Of a stretch of 64,000 nucleotides of DNA, positions 48,541 through 57,312 are shown one piece after another. Position 1 is the first letter of the stretch, and every line of letters starts with the position of its first letter. The notes under the pieces were generated by a model that worked only from the letters and a program-made list of their open reading frames with translations, searched no databases and was not told the origin of the DNA. A program made the translations under genes and the position numbers. Origin of the DNA: Brevundimonas sp. (GTDB lineage Bacteria; Pseudomonadota; Alphaproteobacteria; Caulobacterales; Caulobacteraceae); the NCBI RefSeq assembly GCF_029946145.1, contig NZ_JAQSDY010000022.1, positions 62,001 to 126,000 on the forward strand, read 5' to 3'.

Positions 48541-49374
48541 ATGGCCCAGAACTCCGTCGAGGTGGCTCCCGGTGTCATGCTGAACGTCGTCGAGGCCGGC
48601 GAGGAGACGGCGGCCCCGGCCCTGGTTCTTGTTCCGGGATGGAGCATGGGCAGCGAAGTCTGGCGGACGCAGATCGACCATTTCGCCCGCGATCGCCGGG
48701 TCATCGCCATCGATCCGCGGTCCCAGGGGGATTCCACCAAGACCGGCTACGGGAACACGCCGGAGGTCCGGGCGCGCGACCTGCACGCCCTGCTCACCGC
48801 CAAGGGCGTGCGCCGGCCGGTGCTGGTGGGCTGGTCGCAGGGGGTTCAGGACATCGCGGCCTATGTGACCCTGTACGGGACCGACCATCTGGCGGGGCTG
48901 GTGCTGGTCGATTCCGCGCTGGCGGGCGGTGCGCGCTCCATGACGCCCGAGAACGCCGAGGCCAACACCGTCACCTTCGTTCGGATGGCGATCTATCAGG
49001 AATATCAGGCCGAATACGTGCAGGGCTTCCTGGAGGCGATCATCACGCAGCCCCAGCCGCAGGACCGGCTGGACCGGCTGGCGGCGGACGCCATGAAGAT
49101 TCCGCCGGCGATCGGCGTGGCGATCATGATCGCCGACCTGTTCGGCGAAGACCTCAGGCCGGCGGCGGACCTGATACGCCGCCCGACCCTGATCATCGCC
49201 TCGGACAGTTCGCCCGAACTGGCCCGGCAGCGGGAACTGGCCGAGCGGATTCCGGGCGCGCGCTTCGAGGTTCTGGCCGACGCCGGACACGCGGTGTTCG
49301 TCGATCAGCCCGAGCGGTTCAACGCCCTGCTGACCGAATTTCTCGCCTCCCTGCCGGCCGAACCGGAGGCCTGA
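48541..49374 (+). CDS. Alpha/beta hydrolase; signal peptide apparently frameshifted off
   Basis: A 277-residue alpha/beta-fold hydrolase. The oxyanion segment is VLVPGWSMG, the nucleophile elbow is GWSQG (Ser), and the late His is in DAGHAVF; the acid is probably the Asp of IASDSSPE. The first codons read MAQNSV, which looks like the end of a signal peptide (AMA/Q cleavage). An ATG at 48503 with a good AGGGG ribosome site encodes a signal-like MLARALVMAAVP in a frame one base off. One missing base near 48535-48540 would join the two into an exported enzyme. As it stands the 48541 start lacks a ribosome site. Confidence 0.75.
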   Translation: MAQNSVEVAPGVMLNVVEAGEETAAPALVLVPGWSMGSEVWRTQIDHFARDRRVIAIDPRSQGDSTKTGYGNTPEVRARDLHALLTAKGVRRPVLVGWSQGVQDIAAYVTLYGTDHLAGLVLVDSALAGGARSMTPENAEANTVTFVRMAIYQEYQAEYVQGFLEAIITQPQPQDRLDRLAADAMKIPPAIGVAIMIADLFGEDLRPAADLIRRPTLIIASDSSPELARQRELAERIPGARFEVLADAGHAVFVDQPERFNALLTEFLASLPAEPEA

Positions 49375-49398
49375 GCCTCCGGCCGCCGTGCGGGCGCG

Positions 49399-50901
49399 TC
49401 AGCCCATGGTCGGGATGACGAAGCTGGAATCCGCGTGTTCCAGATCGCTGTCGGGCCAGCGGGCGGTGACGGTCTTGACCTTGGTCCAGAACTTCACGCC
49501 CTCCATGCCGTGCTGGTTGGTGTCGCCGAACGACGACCGCTTCCAGCCGCCGAAGGTATGATAAGCGACCGGCACCGGGATCGGGACGTTGATCCCGACC
49601 ATGCCGACATTGACCCGGGCGGCGAAGTCGCGGGCCGCGCGGCCGTTCTGGGTGAAGATGGCGACGCCGTTGCCGTACTGGTGCTTCGACGGCAGCGACA
49701 GGGCCTCCTCGAAACTGGCGGCGCGGACGATCTGCAGCACGGGGCCGAAGATCTCCTCCTTGTAGGATTCCATCTCGGGCGTGACGTGGTCGAACAGCGA
49801 CGGGCCGATGAAATAGCCCTTCTCGTGGCCCTGCAGCGAGAAGCCGCGGCCGTCGACGACCAGTTCGGCGCCGTCTTTCACGCCCTGGTCGATCCAGCCC
49901 TCGACGCGGGCCTTGTGCTGGGCGGTGACGACGGGGCCGTAGTGGGCGCCGGCGTCGGTCGAGACGCCGACCCGCATGGTCGGGATCTCGGCGATCATCC
50001 GTTCACGCAGCTCGTCGGCGGTTTTCTTGCCGACCGGCACCACGACCGGCAGGGCCATGCAGCGCTCGCCGGCCGAACCATAGGCCGCGCCCGACAGGTC
50101 CTTGATCACCTGGTCCATGTCGGCGTCGGGCAGGACGATGCCGTGGTTCTTGGCCCCGCCCATGGCCTGGACCCGCTTATGGTTGGCCGCGCCGGTCTGG
50201 TAGACATAGTGGGCGATGTCGGACGAGCCGACGAAGCTGACGGCGTGGACCAGCGGATGGGTCAGGATGGCGTCGACCGCGACCTTGTCGCCATGCACGA
50301 CGTTCAGCACGCCGGCGGGTGCGCCCGCTTCCATCATCAGCTCGGCCAGACGGACCGGCACGGACGGATCACGCTCGCTGGGCTTGAGGATGAAGGTGTT
50401 GCCGACGGCGATGGCGACGCCGAACATCCACATCGGGATCATGGCCGGGAAGTTGAACGGGGTGATGCCCGACACCACGCCCAGCGGCTGGCGCATCGAA
50501 TAGACGTCGATGCCGGGGCCGGCGCCCCAGGTGTATTCGCCCTTCAGCGCATGGGGGATGCCGCAGGCGAACTCGATCACCTCAAGCCCGCGCTGGATGT
50601 CGCCTTTCGAGTCGGCGACGACCTTGCCGTGCTCGGCCGACAGCAGTTCGGCCAGCTCGGTCATGTTGGCCTCGACCAGGCGTTTGAACTCGAACATCAC
50701 CCGCGCGCGGCGCTGGGGGTTGGTCGAGGACCAGCCGTCGAAGGCGTGCCGAGCGGCCTGGACGGCGTGGTCCATCTCGGAGACCGAGGCCAGCTGCACC
50801 CGGGCCTGGACCTCGCCGGTGTTGGGATTGAAGACGTCGGAGAACCGGCCCGAGGCGCCCGTGAAGCTGGCGCCGTCGATGAAGTGATTGATGTCGCGCA
50901 T
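49399..50901 (-). CDS. mmsA: CoA-acylating methylmalonate-semialdehyde dehydrogenase
   Basis: A 500-residue member of the aldehyde dehydrogenase superfamily acting in valine and inositol catabolism, forming propionyl-CoA or acetyl-CoA. FNFPAMIPMWMFGVAIAVGN, the catalytic Cys in AGERCMALPV (near residue 286), and GGAKNHGIVLPDAD are characteristic of MmsA/IolA rather than ordinary ALDHs. A lack of the general-base Glu (replaced in this group) fits. It is monocistronic, with convergent and divergent neighbours unrelated to valine degradation. Confidence 0.94.
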   Translation of the reverse strand: MRDINHFIDGASFTGASGRFSDVFNPNTGEVQARVQLASVSEMDHAVQAARHAFDGWSSTNPQRRARVMFEFKRLVEANMTELAELLSAEHGKVVADSKGDIQRGLEVIEFACGIPHALKGEYTWGAGPGIDVYSMRQPLGVVSGITPFNFPAMIPMWMFGVAIAVGNTFILKPSERDPSVPVRLAELMMEAGAPAGVLNVVHGDKVAVDAILTHPLVHAVSFVGSSDIAHYVYQTGAANHKRVQAMGGAKNHGIVLPDADMDQVIKDLSGAAYGSAGERCMALPVVVPVGKKTADELRERMIAEIPTMRVGVSTDAGAHYGPVVTAQHKARVEGWIDQGVKDGAELVVDGRGFSLQGHEKGYFIGPSLFDHVTPEMESYKEEIFGPVLQIVRAASFEEALSLPSKHQYGNGVAIFTQNGRAARDFAARVNVGMVGINVPIPVPVAYHTFGGWKRSSFGDTNQHGMEGVKFWTKVKTVTARWPDSDLEHADSSFVIPTMG

Positions 50902-50984
50902 GATCGGAAACGGTCCTGGAAAACGAAACAGTCTGTACGGATGGGCAGCGGTTTAGCCCCTGACCCGCGCGGGCGCCAGCGGCT

Positions 50985-51875
50985 CTAGACCGCTGCGTCG
51001 AACAGGGCGTCGCGGGCGACGTCGACCTTGAGCATGGGGAAGAAATGGGTCCCGCCGGGGACTGTCTCGACCGTGACCCGGGGCAGGCCGCGCGGAGTTT
51101 CCGTCAAATGGCAGGTCGAACCGTTTTCGGCCCTGAGGATCCGCACCGGCCTGTCGAGGCGCTCGAGGGCCCGCCACGGGTCGTGGCCCTGGGCGGCGTA
51201 GTTGGAGGCCTCCCAGGCCGGGTCGCAGGTGAGGGCGAAGCCGGCGTCGGTCTCGATCAGGCCGTCGGCCAGATAGTCGGCCAGCACCATCTCAGGCCAG
51301 CCCTTGAAGGCGCCGCGGCCCGAATAGGCGGCCATGGCCTGGGCGCGGCTGTCGAACAGGGCGCGTCGGCGCAGGGCAGCCTTCACCAGAGGGATGCGCG
51401 AGGCCAGACGGTCGAGCAGCGGCAGGCGAAAGGCCGCCACGGCCCAGCGGCTCCAGATCACCGGATCGAACAGGACCAGGCCGGCGACCCGGTCCGGCCG
51501 CCCGGCGGCGGCCAGCAGGGCGGAGGTCGCGCCCATGGAATGCCCCGCCAGCACGACCGGCGGGCCGTCCAGCGCCTCCAGCAGGGCGATCAGGTCGTCG
51601 CGGTGGTCGTGCCAGTGGCGGCGCCCGGCGCGATCGGTCGGCAGGGTTGTCCCGCCATGGCCGCGCAGGTCGGGCGCCCAGATCCGCAGGCTGCCCGACA
51701 GGGGGGCCAGCAGGGTGCGGTAGGTCATGGCGTTGAAGCCGTTGGCGTGGACGAAGACCATGTCGACGGGCCGGTTGGCGTCGCCGAAGTCCAGCACGCT
51801 CATGCGTCCTTCGCCCCAGCGGTTCGAGACCGGCAGGCTCAGGCGACGGGGCGGGGAGAGCCGGATCGCGTCCAT
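50985..51875 (-). CDS. Alpha/beta hydrolase
   Basis: A 296-residue soluble alpha/beta hydrolase. DMVFVHANGFNAMTYRTLL holds the oxyanion region, WAPDLRGHGGT the conserved turn, LAGHSMGATSALLAA the nucleophile elbow (GHSMG), and PGGTHFFPMLK the catalytic His near the C-terminus. It probably hydrolyses a lipid or small ester; the substrate is unknown. The zur gene lies 53 bases upstream on the same strand. Confidence 0.88.
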   Translation of the reverse strand: MDAIRLSPPRRLSLPVSNRWGEGRMSVLDFGDANRPVDMVFVHANGFNAMTYRTLLAPLSGSLRIWAPDLRGHGGTTLPTDRAGRRHWHDHRDDLIALLEALDGPPVVLAGHSMGATSALLAAAGRPDRVAGLVLFDPVIWSRWAVAAFRLPLLDRLASRIPLVKAALRRRALFDSRAQAMAAYSGRGAFKGWPEMVLADYLADGLIETDAGFALTCDPAWEASNYAAQGHDPWRALERLDRPVRILRAENGSTCHLTETPRGLPRVTVETVPGGTHFFPMLKVDVARDALFDAAV

Positions 51876-51928
51876 GCAGGGCAGATAGGCGATCGCAGGG
51901 GGCCGCGCCAGTTCACCCGGGGTAAACC

Positions 51929-52411
51929 TCAGCCGTTGACGCAGGCCGGACAGCGGCCGTGAGCCTCGATGGTGGTGCGGGCGATGGCGTAGCCGGCGGC
52001 CTCGGCGGCGCGGCCCAGATCGCCGGCGACCGGAGCGGACACCTCCTGCGTCGCCCCGCAGCAGTCGCAGATCAGGAAGGCGGCCGCATGGTCGGCGCTG
52101 CCCGAGGTGCAGGCGACATAGGCGCTGATGGAGGCGATGCGGTGGGCCAGACCCTTGCGCTCGAGAAACTCCAGCGCGCGATAGACGGTGGGCGGCTTGG
52201 CGGGCTGGCCGTCGTCGCCGAAGCGGGCGATCAGGTCATAGGCCTTCACCGGCTCGCCGGCGGCCAGCAGCAACTCCAGCACGCGCAGGCGGGCAGCGGT
52301 CATCCGCTCGCCCTCGGCGGTCAGGCGGCGGTCAGCCTCACCCATCGCGCGGGCGACGTCGGCGGCGGCCGGAGGACCGTCGTCGTGATGGTGATGGCAG
52401 TGCTCGCTCAT
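51929..52411 (-). CDS. zur: Fur-family zinc-responsive regulator (Zur)
   Basis: A 160-residue Fur-family repressor. A histidine-rich N-terminus (MSEHCHHHHDD) comes first, then the winged helix (MTAARLRVLELLLAAGEPVKAYDL; KPPTVYRALEFLERKGLAHR). The dimerisation part has two cysteine pairs, CDCCG and CPAC, forming the structural zinc site. Divergence from a TonB receptor with a palindromic operator in between supports Zur over Fur. The His-rich tail may be an extra metal ligand. Confidence 0.9.
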   Translation of the reverse strand: MSEHCHHHHDDGPPAAADVARAMGEADRRLTAEGERMTAARLRVLELLLAAGEPVKAYDLIARFGDDGQPAKPPTVYRALEFLERKGLAHRIASISAYVACTSGSADHAAAFLICDCCGATQEVSAPVAGDLGRAAEAAGYAIARTTIEAHGRCPACVNG

Positions 52412-52467
52412 GCGCCAGAGCTAAGCCCTCGCCGCGGTCGTCGCAACCAGAGCCGCTTGACGATATG

Positions 52468-52488
52468 TGATGTTATCTCGTAACACCA
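52468..52488. promoter_or_regulatory. Predicted Zur operator
   Basis: TGATGTTATCTCGTAACACCA contains TGTTA-N5-TAACA, an AT-rich inverted repeat resembling the alphaproteobacterial Zur box (ATGTTATaacAT type). It lies between zur (start 52411) and the TonB receptor gene (start 52517), 29 bases before the latter. It stands out in an otherwise GC-rich region. Confidence 0.62.
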
Positions 52489-52516
52489 AATCATTCCTTC
52501 TGTACCGGATCACTCC

Positions 52517-54547
52517 ATGTCGCTTTCTCTTGTGTCGCGCGCCGCCCTGACCGCCGCCCTCGGATGGGGCGCCCTGGCCGGCGCGGCGACCGCCCAGTCC
52601 GTCACGCCCGCGCAGGAGCCGGAGGCGGTTCTCGATGACGTCATCGTCACCGGCGCGCCCTATGGCATCAGCGCCCGGGCCACGACCATCGCCACCACGG
52701 TGATCGACGCGGAGGCCCTGGCCATGGCGCCCGCCGCTTCGCTGGGCGACCTGGTCGCCGGCCTGCCGGGCATGCGGTCGACGGACTTCGCCCCGGGCGC
52801 CAGCCGGCCGGTAATCCGCGGCCTGTCGGGTCCGCGGGTGCAGGTGCTGACCAACGGCATCGGTCTGATCGACGCCAGTTCGGTGTCCCCCGACCACCAG
52901 GTCGCGACCGACCCGGCCGAGGCCAGCCGTATCGAGATCGTGCGCGGCCCGGCCACCCTGGCCTATGGCGGCACCGCGATCGGCGGCGTGGTCAATGTGC
53001 TGGACAACCGGATCCCGACGGAAATGCCCGAGGGCGTCGATGGCCTGGTTTCGGCCCAGACCTCCAGCGTCGACCAGGGCTGGTCGACATCCGCCCGCGC
53101 CACCTTCGGCCTGGGGCCCATCGCGATCAGCGTGGACGGAGTGAAGAAGGCGGCCGACGACTACGACATTCCCTCTCCCGCAATTTCGCAGCGGCTGGCG
53201 GACGCCGAGGGCGTCGCGCGCGGATCGGGCGGGAGCCAGCCCAACAGCTTCTCGGAACTGGAAAGCTGGGGCGTCGGCGCCTCGTGGATCGGATCGCGCG
53301 GCTTCATCGGCGGGTCGTACAAGGACCTGTCCAGCACCTATGGCACGGTGGCCGAGCCGGACGTCTTCATCCAGCTGGAACAGACCCGCGAGGATCTGCG
53401 CGGCGAGCTGCGCTTCGACGGCGGGCTGTTCCAGAAGCTGACCGGCTCGTACGGCCACGCCGACTACACCCACACCGAGTTCGAGGGCCCCGGCAATCCC
53501 GGCACAGTCTTCCAGTCGGACGGCCAGGAGGCGAGGGCCGATCTGGTGCAGCGGACCCGGGATGGATGGAACGGGGCGTTCGGGGTGCAGGCCCTGTCGC
53601 GGACGTTTGCAGCCATCGGCGCCGAGGCCTTCGTGCCGAGCAGCGATATCGAGGAGGCGGGGATCTACACCGTCCAGCGGCTGGATCGCGCCGGCTGGGG
53701 GCTGGAGGGCGGCCTGCGCTATGATCGGCGCACGGTGACGGCTGCGCCGCTGTCGGGCGGACCGGAGATCGAGCGCGACTTCGGCAACTGGTCGGGCTCG
53801 GCCGCGGCCTTCGTCAAGCCCACGGCCAACCTGTTCCTGGGCCTGAGCCTGGCCCACAACGAGCGCGCCCCGTCCGAGGTCGAACTGTTCTCCGACGGCC
53901 TGCACGTGGCGACCGGCGTCTATGAGCGCGGCGACACGACGCTGGACAACGAGACGGTGACGACGCTGGAGGGGACGGTCCACTACGCCGTCGGCCGGTT
54001 CCAGGGCGACCTGCACGTCTATGCCTCGAAATACGACGGCTTCATCGACGAGCGCGACACGGGCGCGGTGTTCGTGGACGGCGGCGAGAGCTTCCCGATC
54101 TTCCAGTTCGTCCAGACGGGGGCGGACTTCCGCGGCTTCGAGGTGGAGGGCGAATACGATCTGTGGACCAGCGGAGACCGCTCGCTGAGCCTGGAAGGGG
54201 CCGCCGACTTTGTCGACGCCCAGACCGACCAGGGCCCGGCGGCGCGCATTCCGCCGTGGAGCGCGACCGCCCGGCTGGTCTGGAACTCGACGCCGTTCGA
54301 CGCCTCTCTGGAGGTCCGGCATGTCGGCGAACAGGACGAACTGGCGGCTCATGAGCTGGGCACGGACGGCTACACCATGGTCAATCTTTCGGGCTCCTGG
54401 CGGCCGTTCGCCGACAAGGCCGTCACCCTGTTCGCCGAGGGTCACAACCTGACCGACACCGAGGCGCGCGAACACGTCAGCTTCCTCAAGGATGTCGCCC
54501 CCCTGCCGGGTCGGAACCTCAGGGTCGGCGTCAGCTACCGGTTCTGA
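52517..54547 (+). CDS. TonB-dependent outer-membrane receptor, probable zinc uptake
   Basis: A 676-residue receptor. It has a signal peptide (to about residue 25, GAATAQS), then a plug domain with LGDLVAGLPGMRSTDFAPG, RPVIRGLSGPRVQVLTNGI and IEIVRGPATLAYGGTAIGGVVNV. The 22-strand barrel ends in an aromatic C-terminal strand (LRVGVSYRF). ZnuD-like assignment rests on the shared operator with zur and on the plug wording; a His-rich loop as in neisserial ZnuD is not obvious. It would be induced by zinc shortage. Confidence 0.85.
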   Translation: MSLSLVSRAALTAALGWGALAGAATAQSVTPAQEPEAVLDDVIVTGAPYGISARATTIATTVIDAEALAMAPAASLGDLVAGLPGMRSTDFAPGASRPVIRGLSGPRVQVLTNGIGLIDASSVSPDHQVATDPAEASRIEIVRGPATLAYGGTAIGGVVNVLDNRIPTEMPEGVDGLVSAQTSSVDQGWSTSARATFGLGPIAISVDGVKKAADDYDIPSPAISQRLADAEGVARGSGGSQPNSFSELESWGVGASWIGSRGFIGGSYKDLSSTYGTVAEPDVFIQLEQTREDLRGELRFDGGLFQKLTGSYGHADYTHTEFEGPGNPGTVFQSDGQEARADLVQRTRDGWNGAFGVQALSRTFAAIGAEAFVPSSDIEEAGIYTVQRLDRAGWGLEGGLRYDRRTVTAAPLSGGPEIERDFGNWSGSAAAFVKPTANLFLGLSLAHNERAPSEVELFSDGLHVATGVYERGDTTLDNETVTTLEGTVHYAVGRFQGDLHVYASKYDGFIDERDTGAVFVDGGESFPIFQFVQTGADFRGFEVEGEYDLWTSGDRSLSLEGAADFVDAQTDQGPAARIPPWSATARLVWNSTPFDASLEVRHVGEQDELAAHELGTDGYTMVNLSGSWRPFADKAVTLFAEGHNLTDTEAREHVSFLKDVAPLPGRNLRVGVSYRF

Positions 54548-54653
54548 GAAGGGCTGTTAACCGCGTCCGACGCGCCGGGGGCGAGGCGGTTTGCGGCTGT
54601 CTGGCGACTAGGCTAGAAGCCCCCTTCCCTTATTTCAGAGCCTGATCGCGTTC

Positions 54654-55445
54654 ATGACCGATACAACCGCCGCCTCGCCCCTGTCGGGCAATGTCCTGTT
54701 CTACGCACAGCCCGAACCACTGTCGCTCGAGGCCCATGGCGCACTGGGCGTCGACGCCGTCGACAAGCCCTATTCCTTCGTCGCCCAGACCAATCTGGTG
54801 CCGGTGATGGTGACCGAATTCGCACCCGCGGCCCTGTCGTATCCGGTGATCTTCGTCGGCGAGAACAAGCAGCCGGTGGCGGTGATGGCGCTGCGCGCCG
54901 GCGAGAACCTGTTCGTCAGCGACGACGGCGAGTTCCGCGCCGAGGCCTACATCCCCGCCTACGTCCGCCGCTATCCGTTCGTCTTCGCCAACGACGACGC
55001 GCAGAGCCGGATGATCCTGTGCGTCGACCGCGCCGCGCCGTTCATAAAGGAAGGCGGCGCCACGCCGCTGTTCGTCGACGGCCAGCCCTCGCCCTATACC
55101 CAGCAGGCGATGGAGTTCTGCAACAATTTCGAGCAGGAGCGCCTGCGCACCGAGTCCTTCCTGACCCTGCTGAAGGAACTGGACCTGCTGGACACGCGCG
55201 AAGCCATCTTCACGCCGCGTAATCCGGACGGCACGGCCGCCGCCCCGCAGAAGATCGCCGAATATTTCGCCGTCTCTGAAGAGAAGCTGAAGGCCCTGCC
55301 GGCCAAGAAGCTGGCCGAGCTGCGCGACAACGGCGCCCTGGGCCAGATCTACGCCCATCTGGTGTCGCTGCTGGGCTGGGATCGTCTGATCGCCATGGCC
55401 TTCCAGAAGGCCGCCGCCTCGCAGCCGGTCGCCGGCAACGCGTGA
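54654..55445 (+). CDS. SapC family protein
   Basis: A 263-residue protein matching the SapC family. The patterns YPVIFVGENKQPVAVMALRA, AYVRRYPFVFANDDAQSRMI and FCNNFEQERLRTESFLTLLK are typical. There is no signal peptide. In Campylobacter SapC is tied to the S-layer, but in alphaproteobacteria the family often sits near TonB receptors and tryptophan halogenases with an unclear job. It follows a TonB receptor here by 106 bases, which fits. Confidence 0.92.
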   Translation: MTDTTAASPLSGNVLFYAQPEPLSLEAHGALGVDAVDKPYSFVAQTNLVPVMVTEFAPAALSYPVIFVGENKQPVAVMALRAGENLFVSDDGEFRAEAYIPAYVRRYPFVFANDDAQSRMILCVDRAAPFIKEGGATPLFVDGQPSPYTQQAMEFCNNFEQERLRTESFLTLLKELDLLDTREAIFTPRNPDGTAAAPQKIAEYFAVSEEKLKALPAKKLAELRDNGALGQIYAHLVSLLGWDRLIAMAFQKAAASQPVAGNA

Positions 55446-55455
55446 AGTAGTGATG

Positions 55456-55595
<140 letters not shown>

Positions 55596-55614
55596 GCCAG
55601 CCACTCCCGGCGCA

Positions 55615-56022
55615 TCAGCGCCGGGCCAGCAACGCCCGCGTCAGGCACGAGAACACCAGCCGCCCCGCCTCGTCGAGCAGGTCGTGCTGGGCGATGACGA
55701 TGCCCTTTTCGTCTCCGACCGGGTCCTTGCCCATCACGGTCATCCGGCCGCGCATCAGCTCTCCGGGCGGGGGATTGCGCATGAAGCGCAGGCCGTCGAC
55801 GGCCAGCACCTTGGACTGGGCCCAGCCGGCGGCCTTGTCGGCGAAGATGCGGCTCCACAGGGCGTAGACCATGGCGTCGGGCGCGCCGTACGACACGTCC
55901 CAGCCCGGCGAGAACCGCTCGACGAAGACATCCAGCGCCGCCGGGTCGACCATGCAGGCGCCCAGTGAGATGACCTCGCCGACCCCCATGTCTTCGAAAT
56001 GGACGTGCAGGGGTTCAGTCAT
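55615..56022 (-). CDS. MaoC-like hotdog-fold protein
   Basis: A 135-residue hotdog-fold protein. It resembles MaoC-type (R)-hydratases in HFEDMGVGEVISLGACMVD at the N-terminus and DVFVERFSPGWDVSY, and the usual strand RMTVMGKDPVGDEKGIVIAQ. The catalytic Asp/His pair of true hydratases is not evident, so thioesterase or a structural hotdog role is possible. The gene lies 11 bases downstream of an NADP-dependent oxidoreductase gene, probably one operon. Confidence 0.75.
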   Translation of the reverse strand: MTEPLHVHFEDMGVGEVISLGACMVDPAALDVFVERFSPGWDVSYGAPDAMVYALWSRIFADKAAGWAQSKVLAVDGLRFMRNPPPGELMRGRMTVMGKDPVGDEKGIVIAQHDLLDEAGRLVFSCLTRALLARR

Positions 56023-56033
56023 GTCGGATCCCG

Positions 56034-57056
56034 TCAGCCGGCCGGTTCTTCGGATACGCGGACCAGCAGCTTGCCGTCATGGTCGCCCGTGAACAAGCGG
56101 TTCAACGAACCCAGGGCGCCTTCCAGCCCGTCGTCGACATGGACCTTCCACTTCACCGTGCCGTCAGCCAGCCACGGACCCATTTCGGCGACCATCTCGC
56201 GACCGCGGTGGGCGTAGTCGAGGACCAGGAAGCCCTGGATGTTCAGGCGGTGGGTGATGATGCGCGAGAAGTTCGGCGAAGGCGGCATTTTCGTCGCGTT
56301 ATAGGCCGAGATCAGGCCGCAGACAGCCATGCGGCCGTGGGTCTTCAGCCGGTTGAACACGGCGATCATGATATCGCCGCCGACGTTCTCGAAATTCAGG
56401 TCGACGCCGTCGGGGGCCAGCCGGTCCAGCGCCTCGCCCACGTCCTCGTTCTTGTAGTCGATGGCGGCGTCGAACCCGAGTTCTTCGGTCAGCCAGCGAC
56501 ATTTGTCGGGCCCGCCGGCGATGCCGATGACGCGGCAGCCGCGCGCCCTGGCCACCTGGCCGGCGATCGAGCCGACGGCTCCGGCGGCGGCCGAGATGAC
56601 GAGGGTTTCGCCGGCCTTGGCCTTGAGCACGTCGGTGACGCCGAAATAGGCGGTCATGCCGGTCATGCCCAGGACGCTGAGGTTGGCTGTGAGGGGCATG
56701 CCGGGCGCGCGATGCACGGGGCGCAGCTCCATCTCGCCGACGACGGCGTAGTCTGACCAGCCGCCCGACAGAGGGGTGACCACGTCGCCGGCCCGGAACC
56801 GGCTGGAGCGGCTTTCCTCGACCACGCCAAGCGTCAGGCCGCGCATCACGCCGCCGATCGGCACCGGCGGCAGATAGCCTTCGGCGTCGTTCATCCAGGT
56901 GCGATTGGTGGGGTCCAGCGACAGATAGACGGTGCGGACCAGGACCTGGGATTCCTTCAGCGCGGGCACCGGCGCCTCGACCAGTTCCAGATCGCCGGAT
57001 TTGATCAGGCCCCTGGGCCGCTGGCGCAGCACCCACTGACGATTGACGCGAGCCAT
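56034..57056 (-). CDS. NADP-dependent oxidoreductase (zinc-free MDR, prostaglandin-reductase-like)
   Basis: A 340-residue medium-chain reductase. LSLDPTNRTWMND near the N-terminus is the hallmark of the leukotriene B4/2-alkenal reductase group, with the nucleotide-binding stretch ISAAAGAVGSIAGQVARARG and NFENVGGDIM. It reduces alkenals or quinones with NADPH, a detoxification role. The start is ATG 57056 (MARVNRQW) with CGGAG upstream. The gene lies 72 bases downstream of the terminator of the putative small RNA. Confidence 0.92.
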   Translation of the reverse strand: MARVNRQWVLRQRPRGLIKSGDLELVEAPVPALKESQVLVRTVYLSLDPTNRTWMNDAEGYLPPVPIGGVMRGLTLGVVEESRSSRFRAGDVVTPLSGGWSDYAVVGEMELRPVHRAPGMPLTANLSVLGMTGMTAYFGVTDVLKAKAGETLVISAAAGAVGSIAGQVARARGCRVIGIAGGPDKCRWLTEELGFDAAIDYKNEDVGEALDRLAPDGVDLNFENVGGDIMIAVFNRLKTHGRMAVCGLISAYNATKMPPSPNFSRIITHRLNIQGFLVLDYAHRGREMVAEMGPWLADGTVKWKVHVDDGLEGALGSLNRLFTGDHDGKLLVRVSEEPAG

Positions 57057-57128
57057 GACGATCTCCGGGTTTTCTTTCTGGACCCGCCCATAGTCAGCAA
57101 GCGAGGGCCCCTGTCCAGCGGGGCAAGG

Positions 57129-57242
57129 AAAAAGGCGGACCGTTTCCGGTCCGCCTGAAGTCGCATCATCGAGAATGAGGCGCGGAGGCGACAGACTGAC
57201 TTTCGTCAGTCTCAAGTCGGGGGGGCGTCGCCGCCTCCGCAT
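57129..57242 (-). ncRNA. Candidate EcfG-dependent small RNA
   Basis: No protein gene fits here. On the minus strand the sequence starts just after an EcfG-type promoter and ends in a Rho-independent terminator: GGCGGACC / GGTCCGCC around GGAAAC (57155-57134), then TTTTT to 57129. Inside, GCGGAGG...CGAC pairs with GTCGCCTCCGC to form a long bulged stem. An inner hairpin AGACTGAC-GAAA-GTCAGTCT has a GNRA tetraloop, and a GCCCCCCCGACTTG loop precedes it. The GNRA loop and T-run occur only on this strand, which fixes the orientation. The length would be about 114 bases. A C-rich loop and stress promoter recall Caulobacter GsrN; whether it is an orthologue needs an alignment. Confidence 0.68.
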
Positions 57243-57248
57243 TCTGAT

Positions 57249-57273
57249 AACGGGGCCTCCGCGCTTCGGTTCC
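57249..57273 (-). promoter_or_regulatory. Predicted EcfG promoter of the small RNA
   Basis: On the minus strand GGAAC (57273-57269), a 16-base spacer and CGTT (57252-57249) match the consensus exactly. The expected start point is near 57242. The small-RNA sequence follows at once and no open reading frame does. Confidence 0.75.
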
Positions 57274-57312
57274 GGGCGGGCGAAGGATTTTTTCGCGTCG
57301 GCGGCGAGTCCC

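Noticed and set aside
54555-54565. CtrA binding site before the SapC gene
   Set aside because: Only one TTAACC half-site is present; the second half at the proper spacing is missing.
57134-57155. Hairpin as a second terminator for phyR
   Set aside because: phyR already ends at a strong bidirectional terminator (57747-57780) more than 500 bases away; the hairpin fits the small-RNA 3' end better.
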